Of a stretch of DNA of 64,000 nt, positions 17,007-25,294 are shown piece after piece. Numbering within the stretch: position 1 is the first letter of the stretch; every line of letters starts with the position of its first letter. The stretch spans positions 248,001 through 312,000 of the forward strand of contig NZ_BMTS01000010.1 of NCBI RefSeq assembly GCF_014649795.1, in the 5' to 3' direction. The position numbers were made by a program, and so were the translations under genes. The notes under the pieces were generated by a model. The model was not told the origin of the DNA. It saw nothing but the letters and a program-made list of their open reading frames with translations, and ran no database searches. This DNA comes from Streptomyces melanogenes (lineage in GTDB: Bacteria > Actinomycetota > Actinomycetes > Streptomycetales > Streptomycetaceae).

Positions 17007-17164
17007 GCGTCAGGAGTGAAGCGCGAGGAGGCCCCGCGCGCCAGGGGCGGGCCGCCTATCTTGGCGCGTTCCGGCCGCCACGGCGGAAAAATCAATTGCC
17101 CCGGGGCCCGTCGGAAGGCGAACCTTGCACGGTTTGAACCACTCTTTCCGATCCTTGGGACGTC

Positions 17165-18961
17165 ATGCAGATTCGCGATCTTCCTTATACGGATCCAGGC
17201 GAACCGGACGTCCGCTCGGGTCCCCGCTTCCTGCTGTGGCTGGGCCGCCAGCAGCTCGCCGGACAGCTCAAATCGACGGCCTGGGGGCTGCTGCACCAGT
17301 GCGGCCTCGCCGGGCTCCCGCTCGGCGTGGGCATCGCCGTCCAGGCCGTGATCGACCGCTCGGGAACGCGGCTCGCCCTCGCGGGCGGCCTCATCGCGCT
17401 GCTCGGCGTGGCCATCGCGGTCGGCGACACCATGCTGCACCGCACCGCCGTGACCAACTGGATCACGGCCGCCGCGCGCGTCCAGCAGCTGCTCGCGCGC
17501 AAGACCGCCGAGCTCGGCTCGGTACTCACGCGCCGGGTCGCGGCGGGCGAGGTCGTCGCGGTCTCCACCGGCGACGTCGAGAAGATCGGCTGGTTCGTGG
17601 AGGCGCTGTCGCGGTTCGCGGCGGCGGCCACCGCACTGGTGATCATCTGCGTCGGCCTGGTGCTGTACCAACCGGCGCTCGGCGTCGTGGTCGCGATCGG
17701 CGTGCCCGTACTGGCCCTGGCCGTCCTGCCGTTGCTGCCGCCCGCCACCCGGCGGGCCGACGTCCAGCGCGAGAAGGCGGGCCGGGCCACCGAGCTGGCC
17801 TCGGACACCGTGGCCGGGCTTCGGGTGCTGCGCGGCATCGGCGGCGAGGAGCTCTTCCTCGGCCGCTACCGCGAGGCCTCCCAGGAGGTCCGCAGGGCGG
17901 CCGTGCGCAGCGCCCGCATGTGGTCGCTGATCTCGGCGGTCCAGGTGCTGCTGCCGGGCGTCCTGCTGATCGTGGTGGTCTGGTACGGGGCGGCGCTGGC
18001 CCGCGACGGCCGGATCCAGGTCGGTGAACTGGTCACCGTGTACAGCGCGGTGACGCTGATGCTGTTCCCGCTGCGCCACTTCGAGGAGATCGCCATGGCG
18101 TACTCCTTCTCGCGGCCCTCGGCCAAGCGCGCGGCCCGCGTGCTGGCGCTGGGCCGGGCCACGGACCCGTCCGGGACGGACACGGGGGTGCCGTCCCGGA
18201 CGTCCGACGGCCCGTCCGGCGACCTGTACGACCCGGCGACCGGACTGCTGGCGCCCGAGGGCCGGTTCACGGCCGTCGTGTGCGGCGACCCGGACGCGGC
18301 CGGACGGCTGGCCGAACGCCTCGGCGGGCACGCCGCCGAGGCCGACGAGCTGCCGTCCGCCCTGCTCGGCGGGGTCGCGCTGGACGGGCTCGCGCTGGAC
18401 GCGGCCCGGGCCGCCGTCCTTGTCCAGGACAAGGACCCGGTGCTGCTCTCCGGCACGCTCCACGAGCTCCTGGACGTGCCCTCGTCCGGGAAGGTCGCGC
18501 CCGACGAGGCGCTGGCGGCGGCGCAGTGCGGCGACGTGCTCGACGCGCTCGCCCAGGCGTCGGTGGACACCGACGGCGACCCGATGCGCACCCGCATCAC
18601 CGAGCGCGGCAGGTCGCTCTCCGGCGGCCAGCGCCAACGCCTGGCCCTGGCCCGGTCGTTGGTGACCGACCCGGAGGTTCTCGTCCTGGACGAGCCGACC
18701 TCGGCGGTCGACTCGCACACCGAGTCACGGGTCGCGGGCGGCATCAAGCGGCTGCGCGCGGGCCGTACGACGGTGGTGTTCTCGTCGTCGCCGCTGCTGC
18801 TCGACCTGGCGGACCGGGTCGTCCTCGTGCACGACGGCGAGGTCGCCTCGGTCGGGGTGCACCGCGAACTGCTGCGCACCGACACCCGCTACCGGGCGGT
18901 GGTCACGCGCGAGACCGACGAAGAGACAAAAGCACTTCAGACATGGGAGGAGACGGCATGA
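17165..18961 (+). CDS. ABC exporter half-transporter with degenerate Walker A
   Basis: This 598-residue type I ABC exporter half has about six transmembrane helices in residues 25-320. Its ATPase domain is unusual. The signature LSGGQRQRLALARSL and Walker B (VLVLDEPTSAVDS) are intact, but the expected Walker A position reads VCGDPDAAGRLAERL, with no GKST lysine, and the switch region reads VFSSSPLLLD with no His. It should therefore not hydrolyse ATP at its own site. Its gene overlaps the next half-transporter as ATGA (18958-18961), so the two form an asymmetric heterodimer. The substrate is unknown; peptides, siderophores or lipids are possible. Confidence 0.9.
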   Translation: MQIRDLPYTDPGEPDVRSGPRFLLWLGRQQLAGQLKSTAWGLLHQCGLAGLPLGVGIAVQAVIDRSGTRLALAGGLIALLGVAIAVGDTMLHRTAVTNWITAAARVQQLLARKTAELGSVLTRRVAAGEVVAVSTGDVEKIGWFVEALSRFAAAATALVIICVGLVLYQPALGVVVAIGVPVLALAVLPLLPPATRRADVQREKAGRATELASDTVAGLRVLRGIGGEELFLGRYREASQEVRRAAVRSARMWSLISAVQVLLPGVLLIVVVWYGAALARDGRIQVGELVTVYSAVTLMLFPLRHFEEIAMAYSFSRPSAKRAARVLALGRATDPSGTDTGVPSRTSDGPSGDLYDPATGLLAPEGRFTAVVCGDPDAAGRLAERLGGHAAEADELPSALLGGVALDGLALDAARAAVLVQDKDPVLLSGTLHELLDVPSSGKVAPDEALAAAQCGDVLDALAQASVDTDGDPMRTRITERGRSLSGGQRQRLALARSLVTDPEVLVLDEPTSAVDSHTESRVAGGIKRLRAGRTTVVFSSSPLLLDLADRVVLVHDGEVASVGVHRELLRTDTRYRAVVTRETDEETKALQTWEETA

Positions 18962-20739
18962 TCGGCGTGGCGGCACCCGAGTACGACCCGGCGGCCCCGC
19001 AGTCGGCCACCACCCTGCCCGTCGGCACCCCGGCGACCGTCCGGGCGTACGTAGGTCAGCTTCTGCGGCGCCACCGCAAGGCGTTCGCGCTGCTCATCGG
19101 GGTCAACGCGGTCGCGGTGATCTCCTCAATGGTCGGCCCGTACCTGCTGGGCGGGATCGTCGAGGACCTCTCCGACGACGTCCAGGACCTCCATCTGGGG
19201 CGCACGGCCGCGCTGTTCGGGGGCGCGCTGGTCGTGCAGACCGTCTTCGTCCGCCTGGTGCGGCTGCGCGGCGGGATGCTCGGCGAGGAGATGCTGGCCG
19301 ATCTGCGCGAGGACTTCCTGGTGCGGTCGGTCGGGCTGCCGCCGGGCGTCCTGGAGCGCGCGGGCACCGGCGATCTGCTGTCCCGGATCACCACGGACAT
19401 CGACCGGCTGGCCAACGCGATGCGCGAGGCCGTGCCGCAGCTGGCCATCGGCGTGGTGTGGGCGCTGCTGCTCATGGGCGCGCTCGGGGTCACCGCGCCG
19501 CCGCTGGCCCTTGCGGTGCTCGTGGCGCTGCCGCTGCTGGTGGCGGGGTGCCGCTGGTACTTCCGGCGGGCGCCCTCGGCGTACCGCTCGGAGGCGGCCG
19601 GTTACGCCGCGGTCGCGGCCGTGCTGGCCGAGACCGTGGACGCGGGCCGGACCGTCGAGGCGCACCGCCTGGGCGAGCGCCGCATCGCGCTCTCCGACCG
19701 GCGGATCACCGAGTGGACCGCCTGGGAGCGGTACACGCTGTGGCTGCGGTCGGTCCTGTTCCCCGTCATCAACCTCACCCACACCACGATCCTGCTGGCC
19801 GTCCTGATGATCGGCGGGACGTTCGTCCTGAACGACTGGCTCACCGTCGGGCAGCTGACGACCGGCGCGATGCTCGCGATGATGATGGTCGAGCCGGTCG
19901 GACTGATCCTGCGCTGGTACGACGAGCTCCAGGTGGCCCAGGTCTCGCTGGCCCGGCTGGTCGGCGTCCGCGACATCGAGCCGGACGCGGGCGACGCCGA
20001 GGTGCACCCGGACGGCCGGGACGTCGAGGCGGCCGGGGTGCGCTTCGGCTACCGCGAGGGCGTGGACGTACTGCACCAGGTGTCCCTGTCGGTGGCGCCG
20101 GGCACCCGGCTGGCCCTGGTGGGCCCGTCCGGCGCGGGCAAGTCCACGCTCGGGCGGCTGCTCGCGGGCATCTACGCCCCGCGCGAGGGCCGCGTCACGC
20201 TCGGCGAGGCCGAGCTGTCGCGGATGCCCGCCGAGCGGGTGCGCGAGCACGTGGCGCTGGTCAACCAGGAGCACCACGTGTTCGTGGGCTCGCTGCGGGA
20301 CAACCTGCTGCTCGCCCGGCAGGGCGCCGGGGACGCCGAGCTGTGGGCGGCCCTGGGCGCGGTCGACGCCGACGGCTGGGCGCGGGCGCTCGACGACGGC
20401 CTGGACAGCGAGGTCGGCTCCGGCGGGCTCTCCCTCACCCCGGCCCAGGCCCAGCAGATCGCGCTGGCCCGGCTCGTCCTGGCGGACCCGCACACGCTGG
20501 TCCTGGACGAGGCGACCTCGCTCCTGGACCCGCGCGCCGCACGGCACCTGGAGCGCTCGCTGGCGCGGGTGCTCGACGGCCGCACGGTCGTGGCGATCGC
20601 CCACCGCCTGCACACCGCGCACGACGCGGACGTGATCGCGGTGGTCGAGAACGGCCGCATCAGCGAGCTGGGCAGCCACGACGCCCTGGTCGAGGCGGAC
20701 GGGGCGTACGCGGCGCTGTGGCGGTCCTGGCACGGGTGA
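18958..20739 (+). CDS. ABC exporter half-transporter with degenerate signature motif
   Basis: This 593-residue partner of the preceding gene has six transmembrane helices and an ATPase with a good Walker A (VGPSGAGKST), Walker B (TLVLDEATSLLDP) and switch His (IAHRLHTAHDA). The signature reads LSLTPAQAQQIALARL instead of LSGGQ. In the heterodimer, this Walker A pairs with the neighbour's intact LSGGQ to make one competent site. The neighbour's lost Walker A pairs with this degenerate signature to make one dead site. Such asymmetry is known in heterodimeric bacterial exporters such as TM287/288. Translation is coupled to the upstream gene. Confidence 0.92.
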   Translation: MIGVAAPEYDPAAPQSATTLPVGTPATVRAYVGQLLRRHRKAFALLIGVNAVAVISSMVGPYLLGGIVEDLSDDVQDLHLGRTAALFGGALVVQTVFVRLVRLRGGMLGEEMLADLREDFLVRSVGLPPGVLERAGTGDLLSRITTDIDRLANAMREAVPQLAIGVVWALLLMGALGVTAPPLALAVLVALPLLVAGCRWYFRRAPSAYRSEAAGYAAVAAVLAETVDAGRTVEAHRLGERRIALSDRRITEWTAWERYTLWLRSVLFPVINLTHTTILLAVLMIGGTFVLNDWLTVGQLTTGAMLAMMMVEPVGLILRWYDELQVAQVSLARLVGVRDIEPDAGDAEVHPDGRDVEAAGVRFGYREGVDVLHQVSLSVAPGTRLALVGPSGAGKSTLGRLLAGIYAPREGRVTLGEAELSRMPAERVREHVALVNQEHHVFVGSLRDNLLLARQGAGDAELWAALGAVDADGWARALDDGLDSEVGSGGLSLTPAQAQQIALARLVLADPHTLVLDEATSLLDPRAARHLERSLARVLDGRTVVAIAHRLHTAHDADVIAVVENGRISELGSHDALVEADGAYAALWRSWHG

Positions 20740-20760
20740 GACGCCCTCGCCGGGCGGCGG

Positions 20761-23700
20761 TCAGTCCGGGGGCGCGTCCCGCGGACCGGCCTCCCCTCGG
20801 GACAGCCACTTCTCGATCACGATCAGCAGCGCGTCGGTGTCGACCGGCTTGGTCAGATACGCGGATGCGCCCGCCTCGATACTGCGCTCGCGGTCGTCCG
20901 CCATCGCCTTGGCCGTGAGCGCGACGACCGGCAGCGCCTCGTAGCCCGGAATCCGGCGGATCCGCTTCATCGCCTCGTTGCCGTCCATCTCCGGCATCAT
21001 CACGTCCATCAGGACGAGGCCGACGCCGGGGCGGCCTTCGAGCATGTCGATCGCCTCCTGGCCGCTCTCCGCGTACCAGACGGTCAGCCCGTTCTGTTCG
21101 AGGACGGAGGTGAGGGCGAAGACGTTGCGTACGTCGTCGTCGACGACCAGGACGTGCTCGCCCGCGAACCTGCCGGTGAACAACGGAAGCAGGGCGGGCG
21201 TCTCCTCCGGCAGCGGATCGACGTCGTCCGACGTCTCCGCCACCGGCCCCCGGGGCAGGTCGAGGGTGAACGTCGAACCCCGGCCGACCTCGCTCTCGCA
21301 GCGGATCTCGCCACCGAGCAGCCCGGCGATCTCACGGCTGATGGACAGACCGAGCCCCGTACCGCCGTATCTGCGGCTCGTCGTGCCGTCGGCCTGCTGG
21401 AACGCGTCGAAGATCACCTGGATCTTGTCGGCGGGGATGCCGATCCCGGAGTCGGAGACCGAGAACACCATCCGGGGGCCGAGCCGGCCGACCCGCAGCT
21501 CCACGGCCCCGTCCGCGTCGGTGAACTTCACCGCGTTGGCGAGCAGGTTGCGCAGCACCTGGAGCAGCCGCTGCTCGTCGGTGTACAGCTCCGTGGACAC
21601 CCCGGGCGCCAGGCTCACGGAGAAGTCGATCCCCTTGTCCTCCATCAGCGGGCGGAACGTCGCCTCCACATGGTCCAGCAGCGCGGCGAGCCCGATCCAG
21701 GTCGGCGCGACCTCCATCCGGCCCGCCTCCACCCGGGTGAGGTCCAGGATGTCGTTGATCAGTTCGAGCAGGTCGGAGCCCGCGCGGTGGATCGTCTCGG
21801 CGAACTCGATCTGCCGTTGCGAGAGGGTGCCCTCGTTGTTGTCGGCGAGCAACCTGGCGAGGATCAGCATGGAGTTCAAAGGGGTGCGCAGCTCGTGCGA
21901 CATGTTCGCCAGGAACTCGGACCTGAAGCGCATCGAGACCGCCAGCAGCTCCGCCCGCTCCTGCAGGATCTGGCGGGCCTCCTCGATCTCGTGGTTCTTC
22001 ACCTCGATGTCCCGGTTGGCGCGCGCGAGGAGTTCGGCCTTCTCCTCCAGCTCCGCGTTGGAGGCCTGGAGCGCCTGCATCTGCCGCTCGGTGCGCTCCT
22101 GTTCGCGCAGGACCGCCAGGCTCCTGCGCATCAGCGCCCCCACCTCGGGCGGAATGTCGTCGGGCCGTTCGTCCAGCCACCGCTGCGCCTCCGCGACCCG
22201 AGGGGCCGACAGCAGGTCGCCCTCGGTGGCACGCTCCTCGGCGACCGCCAGCCACTGCTGGAAGTCGGCGTCCTCGTCGACCCAGTCGGCCAGCCGCTGC
22301 CAGCCCCGGATCAGCGCCTCGTGGGCGATCTCCGCCGTACCGGGACCCTCCGGGCCCAGCACGACCAGTCGCCGCTCGGGGTCGGCCATCAGCTGGGCCA
22401 CGTACCAGTCGGCGCCGAGGTGGACGCGCCGGGCCGCGACCCGTACCGCGCTGGCCGCGCCGCCCCGGGCCCGGATCATGGAGAGCAGTACGCGCCGGAT
22501 CCGGGCCGCGTCCAGGGTCTGGGCCAGGAAGCGGTAGACCTGCTCGGCATGGCGGTTGAGGGCGCCCGAGACGCCGCCGAGGCCGTGGTAGCTGTCGAAG
22601 CTGATCCGGCGCTCGCGCTGCATCGGCCAGAGCTCGGTCAGCGCGAACTCCAGGAGCGGCAGTCCGCCCGGCCCCTTGCTCGCCTCGGCCGCCACCGCCT
22701 CGGCCAGCCCCTCGGTGAAGGTCACCCCGGCGAGCGCGGCCGGTTCGACGATCACCCGGGTCAGCGCCGCCTCGTCGAGCGGGGAGACGTTCAGCTGCCG
22801 GTCCTGGAGCCGCGGCCCGATGTCCGCCAGCTCCAGCAGATCGGGCAGGAAGTCGGAGCGCAGGGTGCAGACGAGACGCACGTCGGGGCTCTGCACCGTC
22901 TCGGGCGGCGGGAAGGTCTGCTGGAGGAAGCGCACCGGGTCCGCCCCGTCCGTACCGGCGCTGAACACCTCCTCGAACTGGTCGCCGATGAGCGCGAGGC
23001 GGCGGCCCGTGAGCACCGACACCCGGGTCGCCACCGGCCAGAAGCCCTCCTCGCGCAGGGCGTGGCAGCGGTTCTCCAGCTGTTCGAGCGAGTGGTCGCC
23101 GCCGGGGCACTCCAGGTCGAGCAGGGCCCGGGCCAGCGCGTCGTACGGCGTGGCACCCGGGCGGAAGGTGGCGACCGCCCAGCCGTCCGCCAGCAGCCCC
23201 GGTTCGAGACCGGCCGCCACCAGCGAGGACTTGCCGACCCCGGACGGGCCGGTGACGACGACCAGCGGCCGGTCCTTCACCATCGCGCGCAGCCCGGCGA
23301 TCTCCCGCTCGCGGCCGACGAAGAGCCCGGCGCGGGCGTCGGCGGCGGTGAAGGACCGCAGGCCCCGGTAGGGGCAGGGCGGCAGCATGCTGTCGCCGAG
23401 GACCTCGGGCCAGGCCGCCGACACCTCGGTCATGGGCACCGCGTACGCGTCGCCGGCGCGGCCCTCCCGCCCGGCGACCGCCAGCATCCCGACGACCGCG
23501 TCGCCCCACGCGTCGCCCACGATCACCGGGGCGCCGCTGTAGCCGGGCTGGGCGCGCAGCGCCGACTCGCTCTCGGCGTCGAGCTGGACCAGTCCCCCGC
23601 CGACCGCGCCCCGCAGCCGACAGGACGACCAGGCGCCGCTGGCGGTACGGAACGGGCTCGCCGGATAGCCGAAGACCCCGGCCCGCACGTCCTCGGCCCC

Positions 23701-24063
23701 ACCGCCCGGCACCGCGACCAGCCGGGCGGGACCGGCGCCGACCGGCAGCGTGTCGCCCACCACGACGAGCCCGGCCGTGTCGCGCCCGCCGAGCCCGGGC
23801 GCCGCGGGCGGGTCCCAGGCGGCGACCCGGCACTCGCGCAGCGGCGCACCCTCGGCGTCCCCCAGGAGCGGGAAGTCGACGCGGATCCTGGCGCTGTCCG
23901 GCGGCCGCTCGCGGTCGGCCTCGTCCCGGCCGAGCGCCGCGTTGATCACATGGGCGCAGGTCACGATGTGCCTCTCGCCCACGACACAGCCGACTCCGGC
24001 GGCCATCGGGGGTTCGGCCGTGGCGTGCCGGATCCTGACGACGAAGCCCTCGCGCCGGGTCAT
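20761..24063 (-). CDS. Trypsin-like protease / STAND ATPase / hybrid histidine kinase / receiver fusion
   Basis: This 1100-residue cytoplasmic-looking protein has no signal or membrane segment. In order: a trypsin-like domain (1-225) with His38 in TCAHV, a probable Asp95 and Ser176 in GYSGAPV; a STAND NTPase from about 230 (PYRGLRSF, FVGREREI, Walker A TGPSGVGKSS at 271-280, Walker B LALIGDQFEEVF); a coiled coil about 640-715; a HisKA domain with phospho-acceptor His723 in SHELRTPLN; a HATPase domain (NAVKF, DSGIGIP, GTGLGLSI); and a receiver with Asp1020 (LMDVMMPEMDG) and the conserved KP. It likely couples stimulus-gated oligomerisation of the STAND unit to phosphotransfer, with the protease as sensor or effector. 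The start at 24063 overlaps the stop of a small ORF. A longer in-frame reading was rejected. Confidence 0.88.
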   Translation of the reverse strand: MTRREGFVVRIRHATAEPPMAAGVGCVVGERHIVTCAHVINAALGRDEADRERPPDSARIRVDFPLLGDAEGAPLRECRVAAWDPPAAPGLGGRDTAGLVVVGDTLPVGAGPARLVAVPGGGAEDVRAGVFGYPASPFRTASGAWSSCRLRGAVGGGLVQLDAESESALRAQPGYSGAPVIVGDAWGDAVVGMLAVAGREGRAGDAYAVPMTEVSAAWPEVLGDSMLPPCPYRGLRSFTAADARAGLFVGREREIAGLRAMVKDRPLVVVTGPSGVGKSSLVAAGLEPGLLADGWAVATFRPGATPYDALARALLDLECPGGDHSLEQLENRCHALREEGFWPVATRVSVLTGRRLALIGDQFEEVFSAGTDGADPVRFLQQTFPPPETVQSPDVRLVCTLRSDFLPDLLELADIGPRLQDRQLNVSPLDEAALTRVIVEPAALAGVTFTEGLAEAVAAEASKGPGGLPLLEFALTELWPMQRERRISFDSYHGLGGVSGALNRHAEQVYRFLAQTLDAARIRRVLLSMIRARGGAASAVRVAARRVHLGADWYVAQLMADPERRLVVLGPEGPGTAEIAHEALIRGWQRLADWVDEDADFQQWLAVAEERATEGDLLSAPRVAEAQRWLDERPDDIPPEVGALMRRSLAVLREQERTERQMQALQASNAELEEKAELLARANRDIEVKNHEIEEARQILQERAELLAVSMRFRSEFLANMSHELRTPLNSMLILARLLADNNEGTLSQRQIEFAETIHRAGSDLLELINDILDLTRVEAGRMEVAPTWIGLAALLDHVEATFRPLMEDKGIDFSVSLAPGVSTELYTDEQRLLQVLRNLLANAVKFTDADGAVELRVGRLGPRMVFSVSDSGIGIPADKIQVIFDAFQQADGTTSRRYGGTGLGLSISREIAGLLGGEIRCESEVGRGSTFTLDLPRGPVAETSDDVDPLPEETPALLPLFTGRFAGEHVLVVDDDVRNVFALTSVLEQNGLTVWYAESGQEAIDMLEGRPGVGLVLMDVMMPEMDGNEAMKRIRRIPGYEALPVVALTAKAMADDRERSIEAGASAYLTKPVDTDALLIVIEKWLSRGEAGPRDAPPD

Positions 24064-24215
24064 GCTCCGGCGCGGTGCCGGCCGAGCCGGACGGTGCGGT
24101 CCGCCTCGGCCGTCCCCTCGGCGATGAGCACCCAGGACCCGCCGCCCTCGCCGGTCTCGAACACGGCCGGCACCTCGCTGCCGTGCGCCGGCGGCATCGT
24201 CGGAATCTGCCCCAT
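24060..24215 (-). CDS. Small uncharacterised protein coupled to the protease-STAND-kinase gene
   Basis: This is a 51-codon ORF whose TGA overlaps the ATG of the large kinase gene (ATGA, 24060-24063). The protein runs from MGQIPTMPPAHG through VPAVFETGEGGGSWVLIAEG to VRLGRHRAGA. The middle reads like a short beta hairpin, and nothing indicates a membrane segment. I do not recognise the family. Small proteins often sit beside trypsin-STAND genes in actinobacteria (the trypsin-co-occurring or Trypco families), and this may be a truncated or divergent member. The ribosome-binding site is weak (GGGGCG). The tight overlap is the main support. Confidence 0.5.
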   Translation of the reverse strand: MGQIPTMPPAHGSEVPAVFETGEGGGSWVLIAEGTAEADRTVRLGRHRAGA

Positions 24216-24380
24216 GCGGTCGCCCCGCCGCCCTCACTGCCGTACGAGCGCGGCGCATCCGCCCACAAACGCGGGAGCCGCCGCGATGACGGGTCCCATC
24301 GTCGGCCACGGCGGGCCGCGGGCGCAGGCGGTTCACGGAAACCCCTCCGCCCCGGCGACCCGCGGCCGCGCGGGGCGGGC

Positions 24381-25172
24381 TCAGATGAAGTTGAGCGCGC
24401 CCGCCGCCCCGACCCCGCCGAGCACCATGAACGCGGGCATCAGCACCTTCAGCTCCACCCAGCTCCCGGCCCGGAAGCGCATCGCCTTCGGCGGGCCCAG
24501 CGGGTACCAGCGCTTGCGGCCCAGCGGGATCGGCCACAGGATCGGGCAGCCGGAGACGGTCAGCGCGTCCCCGATGTCGTGGACCAGGGCGCCGAGCACG
24601 ATCGGCAGGCCCAGCCACAGGTACTCCTGGCCGGAGCCGGTGAAGAGCCAGTCCGAGCCGTTGCCGGGCTTGTCCAGGACCCCGGCCATGATCCAGGCGC
24701 CGGCCGCGCCGAGCAGCCACACCAGGACGTCGCTGGACATCCGTGCGGCCCGCCACAGCAGGCCCTCCACGGCGAGCACGACGTGCACGAAGAGGATGCC
24801 GAGGACCGCCCAGCGCCCGCCGAACACCGCCGCGGCCGAGGCGCCCGCCCCGATCAGGACGGCCCACAGCCAGGTGTGGGTGAGCGTGCGGTGGCCGCCG
24901 TTGCGGCGCGGGTCGCCGGGGCCCCGGGTCGCCTTGTAGACGGCGTGCGAGAGGTCGTCGACGATGCCGCACAGGGCCCGGGAGACCGGTCCGAAGGCGC
25001 GCGAGATGGTCGCGGACTTGTGGTCGAGGTCGGGCGCGAGCGCCGCCCCGGCGCTGATCAGCGCGCCGACGACGAGCACCGGCCAGGGCATGGCGTGCCC
25101 CGCGGCCGCGGTCGCGGCCCCCACCCCCAGCCAGGCCGCCGCTCCTGACAGTGAGTGCGCAGGTCCCATCAT
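24381..25172 (-). CDS. YdjM-like membrane-bound metal-dependent hydrolase
   Basis: This 263-residue membrane protein of the YdjM (metal-dependent hydrolase, DUF457) family has conserved His/Asp clusters that would bind metal: AHSLSGAAAW at the start, PDLDHKSATIS, GGHRTLTHTW, and VHDIGDALTVSGCPILWP near the end. About six hydrophobic segments lie between them. E. coli YdjM is an inner-membrane protein under LexA control; I see no obvious LexA box here. The start at 25172 (MMGPAHSLSG) has a GGGGCGGGG stretch upstream; MGRG at 25190 is an alternative. It diverges from the helicase gene. Confidence 0.82.
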   Translation of the reverse strand: MMGPAHSLSGAAAWLGVGAATAAAGHAMPWPVLVVGALISAGAALAPDLDHKSATISRAFGPVSRALCGIVDDLSHAVYKATRGPGDPRRNGGHRTLTHTWLWAVLIGAGASAAAVFGGRWAVLGILFVHVVLAVEGLLWRAARMSSDVLVWLLGAAGAWIMAGVLDKPGNGSDWLFTGSGQEYLWLGLPIVLGALVHDIGDALTVSGCPILWPIPLGRKRWYPLGPPKAMRFRAGSWVELKVLMPAFMVLGGVGAAGALNFI

Positions 25173-25294
25173 GACCGTGCCCCGCCCCATTTCCTGTTGT
25201 CCCGTGGCCCAGTTGACGTCGCAGCCTATCGCTCTTGATCTTGTGGCCCTCCTCCGGTTCCCTCTCACGGGGTGAAGCCAGGCAAGATGGGGGC

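Noticed and set aside
21154..24939. Long open frame on the + strand opposite the kinase gene
   Set aside because: It is the usual antisense frame of a high-GC gene, rich in Arg, Gly and Asp, with no recognisable domain. The opposite strand encodes clear protease, STAND and kinase motifs.
24063..24972. Longer 1403-residue start for the protease-STAND-kinase protein
   Set aside because: The extra 303 residues run through the small coupled ORF and the YdjM-like gene in a different frame and have no domain-like sequence. The ATG at 24063 is supported by the ATGA overlap and by the start of the trypsin domain.
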